DNA of 64,000 bases from Vogesella alkaliphila (GTDB taxonomy: Bacteria > Pseudomonadota > Gammaproteobacteria > Burkholderiales > Chromobacteriaceae), in contig NZ_BMYW01000003.1 of the NCBI RefSeq assembly GCF_014652475.1, positions 83,641-147,640 on the forward strand. The letters are read 5' to 3'. Within the stretch, counting starts at the first letter, position 1, and every line of letters starts with the position of its first letter. Shown here piece after piece: positions 36,553 through 46,297 of the stretch. Below the pieces are notes generated by a model. The model was not told where the DNA came from. It saw only the letters and a list, made by a program, of their open reading frames with translations, and ran no database searches. Made by a program: the position numbers and the translations under genes.

Positions 36553-39500
36553 ATGTTGTGGTTGCTGACCTTACCCCTGTTGTTTGCCGTGCTGCTGCTG
36601 TGGGCGCTGAACAGCGGCAAGCTGAAAAACACGCCGTTGCAGGCACGCTGGGATGAACTGTTCGCCGACGCGCCGGACGATGACGCCGCGACGCCACCGC
36701 AGGGCGAGCCGCCCGCCGCCGACACGCCGCCGGCCGAACTGCCGTGGACGCCGCGCGCCACCCCGCGCCCGCCGCGGCGCAGCGGACTACAGGCGGAAGA
36801 CGACGCCGGCCCGGCCGCCAGCAGTCCGCCCGCTGACAGCCCGGTAACCACCCAGGCTGCTGCGCCCGCCGCGCCGCCACTGGTCGAGCTGCCGCTGGCG
36901 GTGCCGCGCTACATCCGCAAGCCGGCGCCGGCGGCTAGCGCGCAGCAGGACAGGCTGCCGGTGATCGGCCTGGCCGAAGTGCAGCACAACCTGCAGAGCG
37001 ACGTGCAGCGGCGGCAGAAGCTGGCCGCCAGCGAACGCCGCCAGCGCCGCCTGCAGCAGCAGGACGAGGCCGGCGCGCTGCCGCTGATCGACCCCGACGA
37101 GGTGCGCGCCAGCCTGCAGCAGCTGCACGGCAAGCGCGACGCGGCCCCGCCGCCGCCGAAGCCGGTGGTGGTGCTGCAGCCGACGCCGGTGATGCGCAAG
37201 CCCTCGCTGGTCAGCCGCCCGGACGAGCAGACGCGGCAGCGCAACGCCGAGGCGCTGTTCGGCGCCGGTTCGCGCTTTGCCGGCGGCACCGCGTCGGCCA
37301 CGCCAGCCCCTGCGCCGACCATCGCGCCGGCCGGCCGCGTCGCCAGCCCGACGACGGCGGCCCCGGCTGCTACCGCCGTGCCGGACCATTCCGTGTCGGC
37401 GCTCGCATCGGCGCCCGCGGCCACACCGCCGGCCGGCGACGACACGATCGCCGCCGCCGCGCACCCCGCGCCGGCGGAGCTGGCGCCGGTGGCCGGGCAG
37501 ACGGCAGCCGTGACGGCGCCGTTCACCGCGGCGCCGGAACGGGCCGAAGAAGCGCTGCCGGCCGCCGCCGTCGCGACAGCGTTTTCCGCCGCACAGCCTG
37601 AGGACACGCTGACGGACGACAGCACGCCGCCATCGGTCACCGTCTGGCCGGCCGCGGCTTTTATTGCCGGCGATGATGGCGGGGCGGTGGCCGGCGACAG
37701 CCGCGAACCGGACTGGTCGCAGCCGGGCGCTGCCGTCGAGTCGGCGCTGTCATCGGCGGTGCACGCTGCCGGCAGCGCGCCGCCGGGGCTGGTGGAGACC
37801 ACGGCCACGCCGGCCAGCCGCACGGCCCCGTGGGCACAGGCCCCGACCGGCGCCGGCACCGTGCCGGAGCACATTGCAGAACAGGCCGTGCGCGGCCCAT
37901 CGCTGGACGCGGCACCGATGGCGGACGTTGTTGCCGGCCCGGTCGCGGCTGCGGATCAAGCCGCCGCCGTGGCGGAGCGCACCGACCCGGCAGACGCGGA
38001 GGACGCGGAGGACATGGCGCAGGCCGCCGCCGGCGCCGACATCGTCTGGCACCTGCTGGCCGACGACGAGGCGGTACCAGAGGAGAGCGCCGAGGAGCGC
38101 GCTCCCGCCGGCCTGGTGTGGCAGCTGATCGACGAGCCGGCGCCTGCGGCCAACCTTGCCGCTGTGTCGCTACCCGACACCGGCACAACGTTGGCCGCAG
38201 TGCCCGCCACCGTCTCCGCAATGCCCAAGCCGCACAGCGTGCCGGTGGTGTACGGCGACGCCTGCCTGCCGTCGCTGGAGCTGCTGCGGCCGGCGGAAAG
38301 CGACAAGGCGGTGCAGAGCGAGGACTACCTGATCGAGCGCGGGATATTGATCGAGGAAAAATGCGCCGAGTTCAAGGTCAAGGTGGCGGTGGTGGACGCC
38401 TACGCCGGCCCGGTGATCACCCGCTACGAGGTGGAGCCGGCGGTGGGCGTGCGCGGCAGCCAGGTGGTGAACCTGGCCAAGGACCTGTCGCGCGCGCTGG
38501 GCGTGGCCTCCATCCGCGTGGTGGAGACCATCCCCGGCAAGACCTGCATGGGGCTGGAGCTGCCGAACCCGAAACGGCAGATGATCCGCCTGTCGGAAAT
38601 CTTCAGCGCCGAGGTGTTCCAGCACTCCGCATCCAAGCTGACACTGGCGCTGGGGCAGGACATCAGCGGCGCGCCGGTGGTGATGGATCTGGCCAAGGCG
38701 CCGCATCTGTTGGTGGCCGGCACCACCGGCTCCGGCAAGTCGGTCGGCGTCAACGCGATGATCCTGTCCATGCTGTACAAGGCGACGCCGGACGAGGTGC
38801 GCTTCATCATGATCGACCCCAAGATGCTGGAGCTGTCGGTGTACAACGACATCCCGCACCTCTTGGCGCCGGTGGTCACCGACATGAAGCTGGCCGCCAA
38901 CGCGCTGAACTGGTGCGTGGGCGAGATGGAAAAACGCTACCGCCTGATGAGCCACCTCGGCGTGCGCAATCTGGCCGGCTACAACGACAAGGTGCGTGCC
39001 GCCGAGGCGCGCGGCCAACGTTTGAGCAATCCGTTCAGCCTGACCCCGGAAACGCCGGAGCCGCTGGCGACGCTGCCCTTCATCGTGGTGGTGGTCGACG
39101 AGTTCGCCGACCTGATGATGGTGGCCGGCAAGAAGATCGAGGAGCTGATCGCGCGCCTGGCGCAGAAGGCGCGCGCCGCCGGCATCCACCTGATCCTCGC
39201 CACCCAGCGGCCGTCGGTGGACGTGATCACCGGCCTGATCAAGGCCAACATCCCGACCCGCATCGCGTTCCAGGTGTCGAGCAAGATCGACAGCCGAACG
39301 ATTCTGGATCAAATGGGCGCCGAGAGCCTGCTGGGGCAGGGCGACATGCTGTACCTGCCGCCGGGCACCGGCTACCCGCAGCGCGTGCACGGGGCCTTCG
39401 TCACCGACGAGGAGGTGCACGCCATCGTCGAGGACCTGAAGCAGTGGGGCGAGCCGGACTACGTGGAAGGCCTGCTGACCGGCGAATCGGTGGCCGACGA

Positions 39501-39744
39501 CGAACAGGCCGACGCCAAGGGCCGCGCCGCCGCCGCCAGCGAGAGCGACCCGCTGTACGACGAGGCGGTGGAGATCGTGCTGCGCACCCGCAAGGCATCG
39601 ATCTCCTCGGTACAGCGCCAGCTGCGCATTGGCTACAACCGGGCAGCCAGATTGATTGAAGACATGGAAGCCGCCGGCATCGTGTCGGCGATGGAAAGCA
39701 ACGGCAACCGCACGGTGCTGGTGCCGCAGCGCGGCGACTACTGA
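36553..39744 (+). CDS. ftsK: FtsK DNA translocase with a single N-terminal membrane helix
   Basis: The 1063-residue protein pumps DNA at the division septum. It starts with one membrane helix ([18 protein letters not shown], 2-19) where classical FtsK has four. Next comes a Pro/Ala-rich linker of about 500 residues. The FtsK motor follows from about 560: Walker [17 protein letters not shown] near 718-733, Walker [15 protein letters not shown] near 843-856 and [49 protein letters not shown]. The gamma domain (about 995-1063: [33 protein letters not shown]) recognises KOPS. Two repeat words in opposite orientation lie in the linker (38145-38158 and 38187-38199). Confidence 0.92.
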   Translation: MLWLLTLPLLFAVLLLWALNSGKLKNTPLQARWDELFADAPDDDAATPPQGEPPAADTPPAELPWTPRATPRPPRRSGLQAEDDAGPAASSPPADSPVTTQAAAPAAPPLVELPLAVPRYIRKPAPAASAQQDRLPVIGLAEVQHNLQSDVQRRQKLAASERRQRRLQQQDEAGALPLIDPDEVRASLQQLHGKRDAAPPPPKPVVVLQPTPVMRKPSLVSRPDEQTRQRNAEALFGAGSRFAGGTASATPAPAPTIAPAGRVASPTTAAPAATAVPDHSVSALASAPAATPPAGDDTIAAAAHPAPAELAPVAGQTAAVTAPFTAAPERAEEALPAAAVATAFSAAQPEDTLTDDSTPPSVTVWPAAAFIAGDDGGAVAGDSREPDWSQPGAAVESALSSAVHAAGSAPPGLVETTATPASRTAPWAQAPTGAGTVPEHIAEQAVRGPSLDAAPMADVVAGPVAAADQAAAVAERTDPADAEDAEDMAQAAAGADIVWHLLADDEAVPEESAEERAPAGLVWQLIDEPAPAANLAAVSLPDTGTTLAAVPATVSAMPKPHSVPVVYGDACLPSLELLRPAESDKAVQSEDYLIERGILIEEKCAEFKVKVAVVDAYAGPVITRYEVEPAVGVRGSQVVNLAKDLSRALGVASIRVVETIPGKTCMGLELPNPKRQMIRLSEIFSAEVFQHSASKLTLALGQDISGAPVVMDLAKAPHLLVAGTTGSGKSVGVNAMILSMLYKATPDEVRFIMIDPKMLELSVYNDIPHLLAPVVTDMKLAANALNWCVGEMEKRYRLMSHLGVRNLAGYNDKVRAAEARGQRLSNPFSLTPETPEPLATLPFIVVVVDEFADLMMVAGKKIEELIARLAQKARAAGIHLILATQRPSVDVITGLIKANIPTRIAFQVSSKIDSRTILDQMGAESLLGQGDMLYLPPGTGYPQRVHGAFVTDEEVHAIVEDLKQWGEPDYVEGLLTGESVADDEQADAKGRAAAASESDPLYDEAVEIVLRTRKASISSVQRQLRIGYNRAARLIEDMEAAGIVSAMESNGNRTVLVPQRGDY

Positions 39745-39764
39745 GTCGCTTCCCCGGCAGCACA

Positions 39765-39791
39765 ACGGCAGCCCGCGGGCTGCCGTTTTTT
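39765..39791 (+). terminator. Intrinsic terminator of ftsK
   Basis: ACGGCAGCCCG-CGGGCTGCCGT is an 11-bp perfect stem followed by T6, 20 bases after the stop codon. Confidence 0.88.
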
Positions 39792-39817
39792 ATGGCCGGA
39801 ACCGGCCGCGCGTACTC

Positions 39818-39832
39818 TGCGGCCAACCTTGG
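39818..39832 (+). repeat. Uptake-sequence-like word
   Basis: CTGCGGCCAACCTTG lies between the ftsK terminator and the stop codon of the convergent chemoreceptor gene. Confidence 0.65.
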
Positions 39833-39842
39833 TGTCGTCGCC

Positions 39843-40946
39843 TCAGTCCACCGTTTTCAGCTCGCCGAGCATGCGTTCCAGCCCGCCCATCACGCTGGCG
39901 TTGGCCTGCTCCATCGCCGCCAGCTCGTGCAGCGCGGCGTCGGGCTTGCCGGTGTAGAACAGTTCCAGCGCGCGGCGCGCGTGCTGGTGTACCTCGCGGT
40001 GCGGGCCTTCCAGCGCGCCGTAGCCGGGCAGGCGCGAGAAGCTTTCCTTGCCGTCGCCGGCGTAGTACCACTGGCCGAGGCGGCATTGCGTCTCGTCCGG
40101 CAGCTGTTCCGGGCGCAGGCTGGAGATGCCCATGAACACCTTGTACACCTCCAGCTTCATCGCCAGCTCTTCCAGGTTGGCCAGCTCGACGCCGGACAGC
40201 TGCGCGGCGGCGGCGATGGTGGCTTCCATGTGCTGCGCCTGGTCGTACAGCCGCTGCATGCTGTGCATCGCCTGCTCGCTGTCGCCGGAGAAGCGGCTGG
40301 CGTCGTCGGCGCCCTGCTGCATGGTGTGCCTGGCGCTCTCGGTCTCGGCCTGGATCAGGCCGACCAGGCCGGCGATCTCGGTGGTGGCCTTGGCGGTGCG
40401 TTCGGCCAGCTTGCGCACTTCGTCGGCGACCACGGCAAAGCCGCGGCCGGATTCGCCGGCGCGCGCGGCCTCGATCGCCGCGTTCAGCGCCAGCAGGTTG
40501 GTCTGGTCGGCGATGTCCTTGATCAGGCGCACGATGCCGCCGATCTGCTCCGCCTGCTGGTGCAGGGTGGCGACGTTGGTGGACGCCTGCTCGATGCGCT
40601 GGAACATGGTCTTCAGGTTGCCGGCGATCAGCTGGAAGTCGTTGCGGTTGCCGTCGGCCTGCGCCGCCATCGCGTGCGCGGCGTCCTTTTCCTGGCCCAG
40701 GCTGCCGGCCAGCCCCTGGAACGAGTGCTGCACTCCGCCCAGCGAGTTGCCGAAGCTGCCGATATTGGCGAACACCCCCTGCAGCATCGCGCGTTCGCGT
40801 GTCAGCGTGTCCAGCTGCGCGCGCTGGCTGGCGTGCTCGCCTTCCAGTGCGGCGAGGCGGGCCTGCAGCTGCCGGTTTTCCTGTTGCAGCGCGCTGTTGT
40901 CGCTTTGGGCTTGCTGCAGGGCAGCGCGGGTGTGGCGGAAGAACAT
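39843..40946 (-). CDS. Soluble chemoreceptor with C-terminal CZB domain
   Basis: This 367-residue cytoplasmic protein starts with a coiled coil (residues 5-60). A short methyl-accepting signalling hairpin follows, its tip [38 protein letters not shown] at 147-184 contacting CheA/CheW. At the end is a CZB (chemoreceptor zinc-binding) domain from 250 to 350. Three of the four usual zinc ligands are visible: Cys288 (CRLGQWYY), His316 and His320. The first, normally His four residues before a Lys, is Glu260. CZB proteins sense zinc or hypochlorous acid. There is no membrane segment. The start [10 protein letters not shown] at 40946 is preferred to the upstream in-frame ATG. Confidence 0.87.
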   Translation of the reverse strand: MFFRHTRAALQQAQSDNSALQQENRQLQARLAALEGEHASQRAQLDTLTRERAMLQGVFANIGSFGNSLGGVQHSFQGLAGSLGQEKDAAHAMAAQADGNRNDFQLIAGNLKTMFQRIEQASTNVATLHQQAEQIGGIVRLIKDIADQTNLLALNAAIEAARAGESGRGFAVVADEVRKLAERTAKATTEIAGLVGLIQAETESARHTMQQGADDASRFSGDSEQAMHSMQRLYDQAQHMEATIAAAAQLSGVELANLEELAMKLEVYKVFMGISSLRPEQLPDETQCRLGQWYYAGDGKESFSRLPGYGALEGPHREVHQHARRALELFYTGKPDAALHELAAMEQANASVMGGLERMLGELKTVD

Positions 40947-41013
40947 GCGGATTCCCCTCGGGTGGTGGTTGCCGCATCTTACGCGGCGGCGGGTGGCAGG
41001 CAAATCGGGCAGA

Positions 41014-42222
41014 TCAAGTTTCCGGCGATGACGGCCGCAGCCAGTGCTCGCTGTGGCGGGTGAAGGCCAGCGTCGGCGTGGCGTGCCAGTCGGCGGCGCG
41101 TTGCAGCGCGCGCAGCAGGTCGTCGCGCAGGCGCTGCGTCGGGCGCACGCCGGCCTCCAGGTACAGCGCCTTGACCTCGAACACGCCCTGCGCGCGGTGC
41201 GCCTTGGCGTCCAGCCGCCCGACCAGGCGGCCGCGGCTGAGCACGGGCAGCACGAAGTAGCCGAACTGGCGGCGAGCGGCCGGGGTGTAGCACTCGATGC
41301 GGTAGTCGAAGCCGAACAGCTCGCTGGCGCGCTTGCGGTCCCACACCACCGGGTCGAACGGCGACAGCAGCGTGGTGGCGGTCGCGCCCAGGTTCTCGTC
41401 CAGCGCCGCCTCGCGCAGGCTGTGGTGCACGAAGACCTGGTGCGGCCAACCTTCGATGCGCGCCGGCAGCAGCTCGCCCTCGTCGGCCAGCCGGTGCAGC
41501 AGCGCGTCGTACTTGCCGCGCTTCAGGCGGTAGTAGTCGGCCACCCAGCCGGTCTTGACGATGCCCAGCGCGCGGCAGCTGGCGCGCACCATGTCGCGCT
41601 GCGCCGCCTCCGGCGTCGGCAGGTCGCGCGCGTCGTCCCAGCCGGGCAGCACCCGCTCGGCCAGATCGTACACGCGCTGGAAATTCTGCCGCTCGCGCAC
41701 CATCAGCCGGCCGCTGCAGAACAGCACCTCCAGATGGCGTTTTTCCGGCTTCCAGTCCCACCAGCCGTTGCCCTTGCCGCCCTGGCGCTCGAAGTCGCGC
41801 GAGCGCACCGGGCCGTGGGCGCGGATGTGCTCGACCAGCGCGTCGATCTCGGCGTGGTGCTTCTGCATCCATTCCACCGAGAATTTCCAGCCCATCGCCG
41901 CCGGGTCCAGCATGCGGTGGCGCAGCAGGCGGTAGTCCTCGACGGGCACGAAGCAGGCTTCGTGCGCCCAGTATTCGAACAGCGCGCCCTCGGCAAGCAG
42001 TGCGTCCAGCCACGCCGGGTCGTAGTGGCCGAGGCGGCTGAACAGCACCAGGTAGGGGCTGCGCGCGACCACGCTGATGGTGTCGATCTGCAGCAGCGCC
42101 ATGTGGCGGATGGCGGCCAGCACGTCGGCCTTGCTGGCCTTGCGGCGCGGCGGGGTCGCGAGGCCCTGCGCGTGCAGGTGCAGCGCGCGGGCGTGCGGGA
42201 GGGACAGGTGCAGGTGGCTCAT
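41014..42222 (-). CDS. ycaQ: YcaQ-family DNA glycosylase (interstrand crosslink repair)
   Basis: The 402-residue protein belongs to the HTH_42/AlkX family. It has the QxD catalytic motif at Q45-I46-D47 in [25 protein letters not shown], followed by [23 protein letters not shown] and [27 protein letters not shown]. coli YcaQ removes alkylated bases, including nitrogen-mustard interstrand crosslinks. ATG 42220 ([20 protein letters not shown]) is chosen over one 36 bases upstream. A repeat word (41451-41463) encodes part of EGWPHQ. Confidence 0.88.
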   Translation of the reverse strand: MSHLHLSLPHARALHLHAQGLATPPRRKASKADVLAAIRHMALLQIDTISVVARSPYLVLFSRLGHYDPAWLDALLAEGALFEYWAHEACFVPVEDYRLLRHRMLDPAAMGWKFSVEWMQKHHAEIDALVEHIRAHGPVRSRDFERQGGKGNGWWDWKPEKRHLEVLFCSGRLMVRERQNFQRVYDLAERVLPGWDDARDLPTPEAAQRDMVRASCRALGIVKTGWVADYYRLKRGKYDALLHRLADEGELLPARIEGWPHQVFVHHSLREAALDENLGATATTLLSPFDPVVWDRKRASELFGFDYRIECYTPAARRQFGYFVLPVLSRGRLVGRLDAKAHRAQGVFEVKALYLEAGVRPTQRLRDDLLRALQRAADWHATPTLAFTRHSEHWLRPSSPET

Positions 42223-42332
42223 GCGGGTGGCCGTGGCGTCGGGATAAGCCGCCAGCATAGCGCGTCCGCCACCGGGCGGGGAAGGGGGGCGGCCGTCTGG
42301 CCGGTGGCGACGGCCATGGTGGTACCGGCATG

Positions 42333-42371
42333 AAAAAAGGTTGGCCGCAGTGTTGCGGCCAACCTTGTTTT
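42333..42371 (-). terminator. Terminator of trhO made from two opposed repeat words
   Basis: A13-bp perfect stem, AAGGTTGGCCGCA (42337-42349) with TGCGGCCAACCTT (42354-42366), has a GTGT loop. A-run 42333-42338 gives a U-run for leftward transcripts from the trhO gene. Confidence 0.8.
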
Positions 42372-42387
42372 CCGACGCGGCGGTTTA

Positions 42388-42403
42388 GAGCGTGAACGGG
42401 TTC
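42388..42403. mobile_element. Possible 16-bp scar of the MITE-like element
   Basis: GAGCGTGAACGGGTTC looks like the first 7 bases of one element end joined to about 9 bases of the other (GAACAGGTTC type). It lies between TTA (42385-42387) and TCA (42404-42406); TCA is the complement of the trhO TGA stop, the same placement as full copies at 21.6 and 36.3 kb. Confidence 0.45.
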
Positions 42404-43345
42404 TCAGTCCTCGCCGTGCGCCATGCTGCGCCCCAGCGGGCTGGGCTCATTGCGCCGGCGCGCGAGCTCGATCTGCTTCTGGCGCTCGCGCGCCTTGGCG
42501 CGGGTCTTCTCGCTGAGCGTGTCCCAGCAGTGCGGGCAGCTGATGCCGGGGCTGTAGTGCTCGGAGGCGCGCTCGGCGGCCGATACCGGCTGGCGGCAGG
42601 CGTGGCACAGCTCGTACTCGCCTTCCGTCAGGTCGTGGCGCACGGTGACGCGGTTGTCGAACACGAAGCAGTCGCCCTGCCACAGGCTCTGCTCCGCCGG
42701 CACTTCTTCCAGGTATTTCAGGATGCCGCCCTGCAGGTGGTACACCTCTTCGAAACCCTCGTTCAGCATGTAGCTGGAGGCCTTCTCGCAGCGGATGCCG
42801 CCGGTGCAGAACATCGCCACCTTCTTGTGCACCGCCGGGTCGAAGTGCTGTTTCACGTACTCGGGGAATTCGCGGAAGCTGGCGGTTTTCGGGTCGATCG
42901 CGCGCTGGAAGCTGCCGATGGCGACCTCGTAGTCGTTGCGGGTGTCGATGACCAGCACTTCCGGATCGCTGATGAGGGCGTTCCAGTCCTGCGGCTGGAC
43001 GTAGGTGCCGACCGTCTTGTTGGGATCGACGCCGGGCACGCCGAGGGTGACGATTTCCTTCTTCAGCTTGACCTTGGTGCGGTAGAACGGCTGCTCGTCG
43101 CAGTACGATTCCTTGTGCTCCAGTGCCGCCATGCGCGGGTCGCTTTTCAGCCAGGCCAGCAGCGCGTTGATACCTTCGCGGCTGCCGGCGACGGTGCCGT
43201 TGATGCCTTCTTCTGCCAGCAGCAGCGTGCCCTTGACGTCATGGGCCAGCATGGCCTGGTGCAGCGGTTCGCGCAGCGCGACGTAGTCGGTCAGGGTGAC
43301 AAACCGGTACAGCGCGGCGACGACGATGGGGTGGTGGGTGTGCAT
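42404..43345 (-). CDS. trhO: tRNA uridine(34) hydroxylase TrhO (YceA, rhodanese fold)
   Basis: The 313-residue protein matches the UPF0176/TrhO family: an N-terminal acylphosphatase-like domain ([45 protein letters not shown]) and a rhodanese domain with [19 protein letters not shown] and catalytic Cys180 in [12 protein letters not shown]. The C-terminal Cys pairs ([14 protein letters not shown]...CPHC) are likely zinc-binding. TrhO hydroxylates U34 of certain tRNAs, an oxygen-dependent step towards 5-methoxyuridine derivatives. ATG 43343 ([15 protein letters not shown]) is the start; longer frames are not supported. A MITE scar abuts its stop. Confidence 0.92.
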   Translation of the reverse strand: MHTHHPIVVAALYRFVTLTDYVALREPLHQAMLAHDVKGTLLLAEEGINGTVAGSREGINALLAWLKSDPRMAALEHKESYCDEQPFYRTKVKLKKEIVTLGVPGVDPNKTVGTYVQPQDWNALISDPEVLVIDTRNDYEVAIGSFQRAIDPKTASFREFPEYVKQHFDPAVHKKVAMFCTGGIRCEKASSYMLNEGFEEVYHLQGGILKYLEEVPAEQSLWQGDCFVFDNRVTVRHDLTEGEYELCHACRQPVSAAERASEHYSPGISCPHCWDTLSEKTRAKARERQKQIELARRRNEPSPLGRSMAHGED

Positions 43346-43464
43346 CGGTGGTCTCCAGGTGGTCGCCCGCGTAAAGGGCGGACCGGGGCGCGCCGGAATT
43401 GGCGCAACCGCACAGTCTACCCCAGCCTGGCGCGGCGGCCAACGCGGGGCCGGCCGGCGGCCGG

Positions 43465-44889
43465 TCAGCGTGCGATGCGGTTGCGGCCGTCGCGCTTGGC
43501 CTGGTACAGCAGCGCGTCGACGCGGCCGATCAGCGCGTCGATGCTGTCGTGGCGGCCGGCGAACTCGGTGACGCCGATGCTGACCGAGGTGTACAGCTCG
43601 CCGTGGGCGGAGCTCAGCGGCTGCATGCCGATCTCCTGGCAGATGCGCTGCAGCGGCACCATCGCGTCGTCGGCGCCGGCGTCCGGGAACAGGATCATGA
43701 ATTCCTCGCCGCCCCAGCGGTAGACGCGGTCGATGGCGCGCACGCTGTTCTGCATCAGCACCGCGACGGCGCGCAGCACCTCGTCGCCGGTCTGGTGGCC
43801 GTAGCTGTCGTTGATGCGCTTGAAGTGGTCGATGTCCAGCAGCGCCAGCGCGAAACGGCGGCCGCGGCGGATGGCGCGTTCCTGTTCTTCCTGCAGCCGG
43901 ATGTAGAAGGCGTGGCGGTTGCCAAGCCCGGTCAGGCTGTCGCTGTAGGCCATGGTCTCCAGCTGCTTCTGCACCTCGCGCAGCGCGCGGGTGCGCTCGG
44001 CGACGCGCTGCTCCAGCGTGTGGTTGACGTCGTCCAGCTGCTGGATCACCAGCCCGATGCAGTGCGGCGCCAGCCCCAGCGACAGGATCATCAGCGACAG
44101 CGCGGCGTAGTCGACGCTGTGCTCGTAGGCCAGCTGCGGCCCCAGCTCGCCCAGCAACAGCAGCAGGCTGGCGAGGGTGAGCAGCGCCACCGCGATGCTG
44201 GAGCCGACGATGCGGTAGCGGATGGCGACATAGATCAGCGCCAGCCCCAGCAGCCAGATCAGCCACGGGTGCACGCCCAGCGCTAGCAGCAGCGGCAGCG
44301 CCAGCAGCGCCGAGATCTTCAGCGTGAGGCCGGCCAGGCGTGGCCACGGTACCCCGCGCAGCACCAGGTACAGCGGGCTGACCACGAACAGGCCCAGGCA
44401 GTCGCCGGCGGTCATCATCGCCAGCCCGGCCAGATGGCCCTGCGCCGAGTCCGGCGCGCCGAGGGCGTGGTTGATCAGGTACATCGCCCAGGTGGTCAGC
44501 AGCGGCGGCAGCAGGCATACGCGCCAGAAGAAGCGCTGCAGGCCGGCGACGTCGTGCAGCAGGCGCCGCGACGTGCCGCAACCGCGCCACGCCAGCCAGC
44601 TTTGCAGGCTGTCGAATGGCGCCAGCAGCAGCCCGGCCAGCAGCGCCGTGCCCCAGCTGCCGCCGAAGAACAGCCAGCCGCCGGCATTGGCGATGGCGCT
44701 GGACAGCAGCACCAGCGGCAGGCCGCGCTTGCCGGCCAGCAGCAGCATGATCAGGCCGATGCCGGAGGGCAGCCACACCACGGTGAGCGAGGACGGCGGT
44801 TTCGCCGCCAGCCACATGCCCAGCCAGGCCAGGCTCACGTAGAGCAGGACCAGTAACAGCGCGTGGTGGTAGCGGGGTACAGTCGTCAT
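43465..44889 (-). CDS. MASE1-GGDEF diguanylate cyclase
   Basis: The 474-residue protein has eight or so membrane helices of MASE1 type: [39 protein letters not shown] near the start and [34 protein letters not shown] in the middle. A coiled linker ([27 protein letters not shown]) follows, then a GGDEF domain. RWGGEEF near 391 and the RAID I-site before it indicate active, feedback-controlled cyclic di-GMP synthesis. ATG 44887 ([13 protein letters not shown]) is preferred; the longer frame upstream crosses the terminator of the next gene. Confidence 0.88.
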   Translation of the reverse strand: MTTVPRYHHALLLVLLYVSLAWLGMWLAAKPPSSLTVVWLPSGIGLIMLLLAGKRGLPLVLLSSAIANAGGWLFFGGSWGTALLAGLLLAPFDSLQSWLAWRGCGTSRRLLHDVAGLQRFFWRVCLLPPLLTTWAMYLINHALGAPDSAQGHLAGLAMMTAGDCLGLFVVSPLYLVLRGVPWPRLAGLTLKISALLALPLLLALGVHPWLIWLLGLALIYVAIRYRIVGSSIAVALLTLASLLLLLGELGPQLAYEHSVDYAALSLMILSLGLAPHCIGLVIQQLDDVNHTLEQRVAERTRALREVQKQLETMAYSDSLTGLGNRHAFYIRLQEEQERAIRRGRRFALALLDIDHFKRINDSYGHQTGDEVLRAVAVLMQNSVRAIDRVYRWGGEEFMILFPDAGADDAMVPLQRICQEIGMQPLSSAHGELYTSVSIGVTEFAGRHDSIDALIGRVDALLYQAKRDGRNRIAR

Positions 44890-45024
44890 GGCGGGCACGG
44901 ACAGGGAGTCGGCGGGTTGCGGCAGGCGGTCGCTGCCGCCTGCCCTTGTGGCCATTATCGGCCGATAACCCTGCTCCGACCAAGGGCTAAATGTGATCCG
45001 CGTCGGCCGTTGTCGCGCTGGCGC

Positions 45025-45078
45025 TTGCGGCCAACGTTGGCCGCAAAAAAAACGGCGACCGTGCGGTCGCCGTTTTTT
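45025..45078 (-). terminator. Palindromic repeat word plus intrinsic terminator of tal
   Basis: TGCGGCCAACGTTGGCCGCA (45026-45045) is a perfect 20-bp palindrome. It abuts a second hairpin, ACGGCGACC-GTGC-GGTCGCCGT, flanked by A8 and T6, that ends the transaldolase transcript and can act in both directions. Confidence 0.85.
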
Positions 45079-45097
45079 CGTGCGCGATGTCCCGGAC

Positions 45098-46159
45098 TCA
45101 GGCGGTGAGCTGCAGCAGCTCGGCAAACGCCTTCTCGAACAGCGCGAGGCCGTCGCGTTGCAGCTGCTCGCCGACGGCGTCGAAGTCGATGCCGGCGGCC
45201 TGCGCCGCGGCCAACGTTGCCTGCGCCGCGTCGCCGTCAGTAGCCAGCGTGGCGGCGGCGTGGCCGTGGTCGCGGAACAGCGCCAGCGTGGCGTCCGGCA
45301 CGGTGTTGACGGTGTCGGCACCGATCAGGCTTTCCACGTACAGCACGTCGGAGTAGGCCGCGTTCTTGGTGCCGGTGGACGCCCACAGCAGGAACTGCGG
45401 CCGCGCGCCGGCGGCGTGCAGCGCGGCGAATTCGGCGCCGTGGAAACGCTGCAGGTAGCGCCGGTAGGCGGCCTTGGCCAGCGCGATCGCCGCCTTGCCC
45501 TGCAGGGCGGCGGGCAGTTGTGGATCGAGCAGGCTGTCGACGCGCGACAGGAAGAAGCTGGCCACCGCCTTGACGTGACGCAGCGGCTGGCCGGCGGCGT
45601 GGCGGGCGGTGAGGCCGGCGATATAGGCGTCCCACACCGCCTCCACCTGCTTCAGCGAGAACAGCAGCGTGATGTTGACGTTGACGCCCTCGGCGGTCAG
45701 CGTGCGGAAGGCGGCGATGCCCTGCGGCGTGGCCGGGATCTTGATCATCGCGTTCGGGCGGGCGATCGCCGCCCACAGGCGGCGCGCGGCGGCGAGGGTG
45801 CCGGCTTCGTCGTGCGCCAGAGCCGGCGACACTTCCAGCGACACGTAGCCGTCGTCGCCGGCGGTGGCGCGGTATTGCGGCAGGGTGAGGTCGCAGGCGG
45901 CCTGGATGTCGGCGATGACCAGGGTTTCGTAGCGCTGTTCGGCGCTCAGCGTGGCGTCGGTTTTCAGCGCCGCCAGCTCGTCGCGGTAGCGCGGGTCGGT
46001 GCTGATCGCCTTGTGGAAGATGGCCGGGTTGGAGGTGACGCCGGCGATGCCGTCGTCGGCCAGCAGGCGGGCCAGTTCGCCGCTGGCGATCAGTTCGCGC
46101 GACAGGTTGTCCAGCCAGAGGCGCTGGCCGAAGGGGCGGATGGCTTGTAGACGATTCAT
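45098..46159 (-). CDS. tal: Transaldolase
   Basis: The 353-residue enzyme transfers a dihydroxyacetone unit from sedoheptulose 7-phosphate to glyceraldehyde 3-phosphate in the pentose phosphate pathway. The Schiff-base Lys140 lies in NAMIKIPATPQG; other blocks are GIAGVTSNPAIFHKAI, NVNITLLFSLKQVEAV, VASFFLSRVDSLLD and LWASTGTKNAAYSDVLYVESLIG. Its length and the SNPAIFHKAI segment place it with the longer type (tal of cyanobacteria and actinobacteria) rather than the 317-residue E. coli type. ATG 46157 (MNRLQAIRPFGQRLWLDNL) is used. A GCGGCCAACGTT variant (45206) lies inside. Confidence 0.92.
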   Translation of the reverse strand: MNRLQAIRPFGQRLWLDNLSRELIASGELARLLADDGIAGVTSNPAIFHKAISTDPRYRDELAALKTDATLSAEQRYETLVIADIQAACDLTLPQYRATAGDDGYVSLEVSPALAHDEAGTLAAARRLWAAIARPNAMIKIPATPQGIAAFRTLTAEGVNVNITLLFSLKQVEAVWDAYIAGLTARHAAGQPLRHVKAVASFFLSRVDSLLDPQLPAALQGKAAIALAKAAYRRYLQRFHGAEFAALHAAGARPQFLLWASTGTKNAAYSDVLYVESLIGADTVNTVPDATLALFRDHGHAAATLATDGDAAQATLAAAQAAGIDFDAVGEQLQRDGLALFEKAFAELLQLTA

Positions 46160-46297
46160 GGTGCGGGTCCCGGTTGTCGGTTTCATTTTTTGGCACCCCA
46201 TCGTAGCGTGCGCCCGCGCTGAAGCAAAGAGACTACAGCGCGGCGGCTTTGGCGTGTCGCCGGTACATCGGCGACTACGCGCCGCGCGGCGGCCGGC

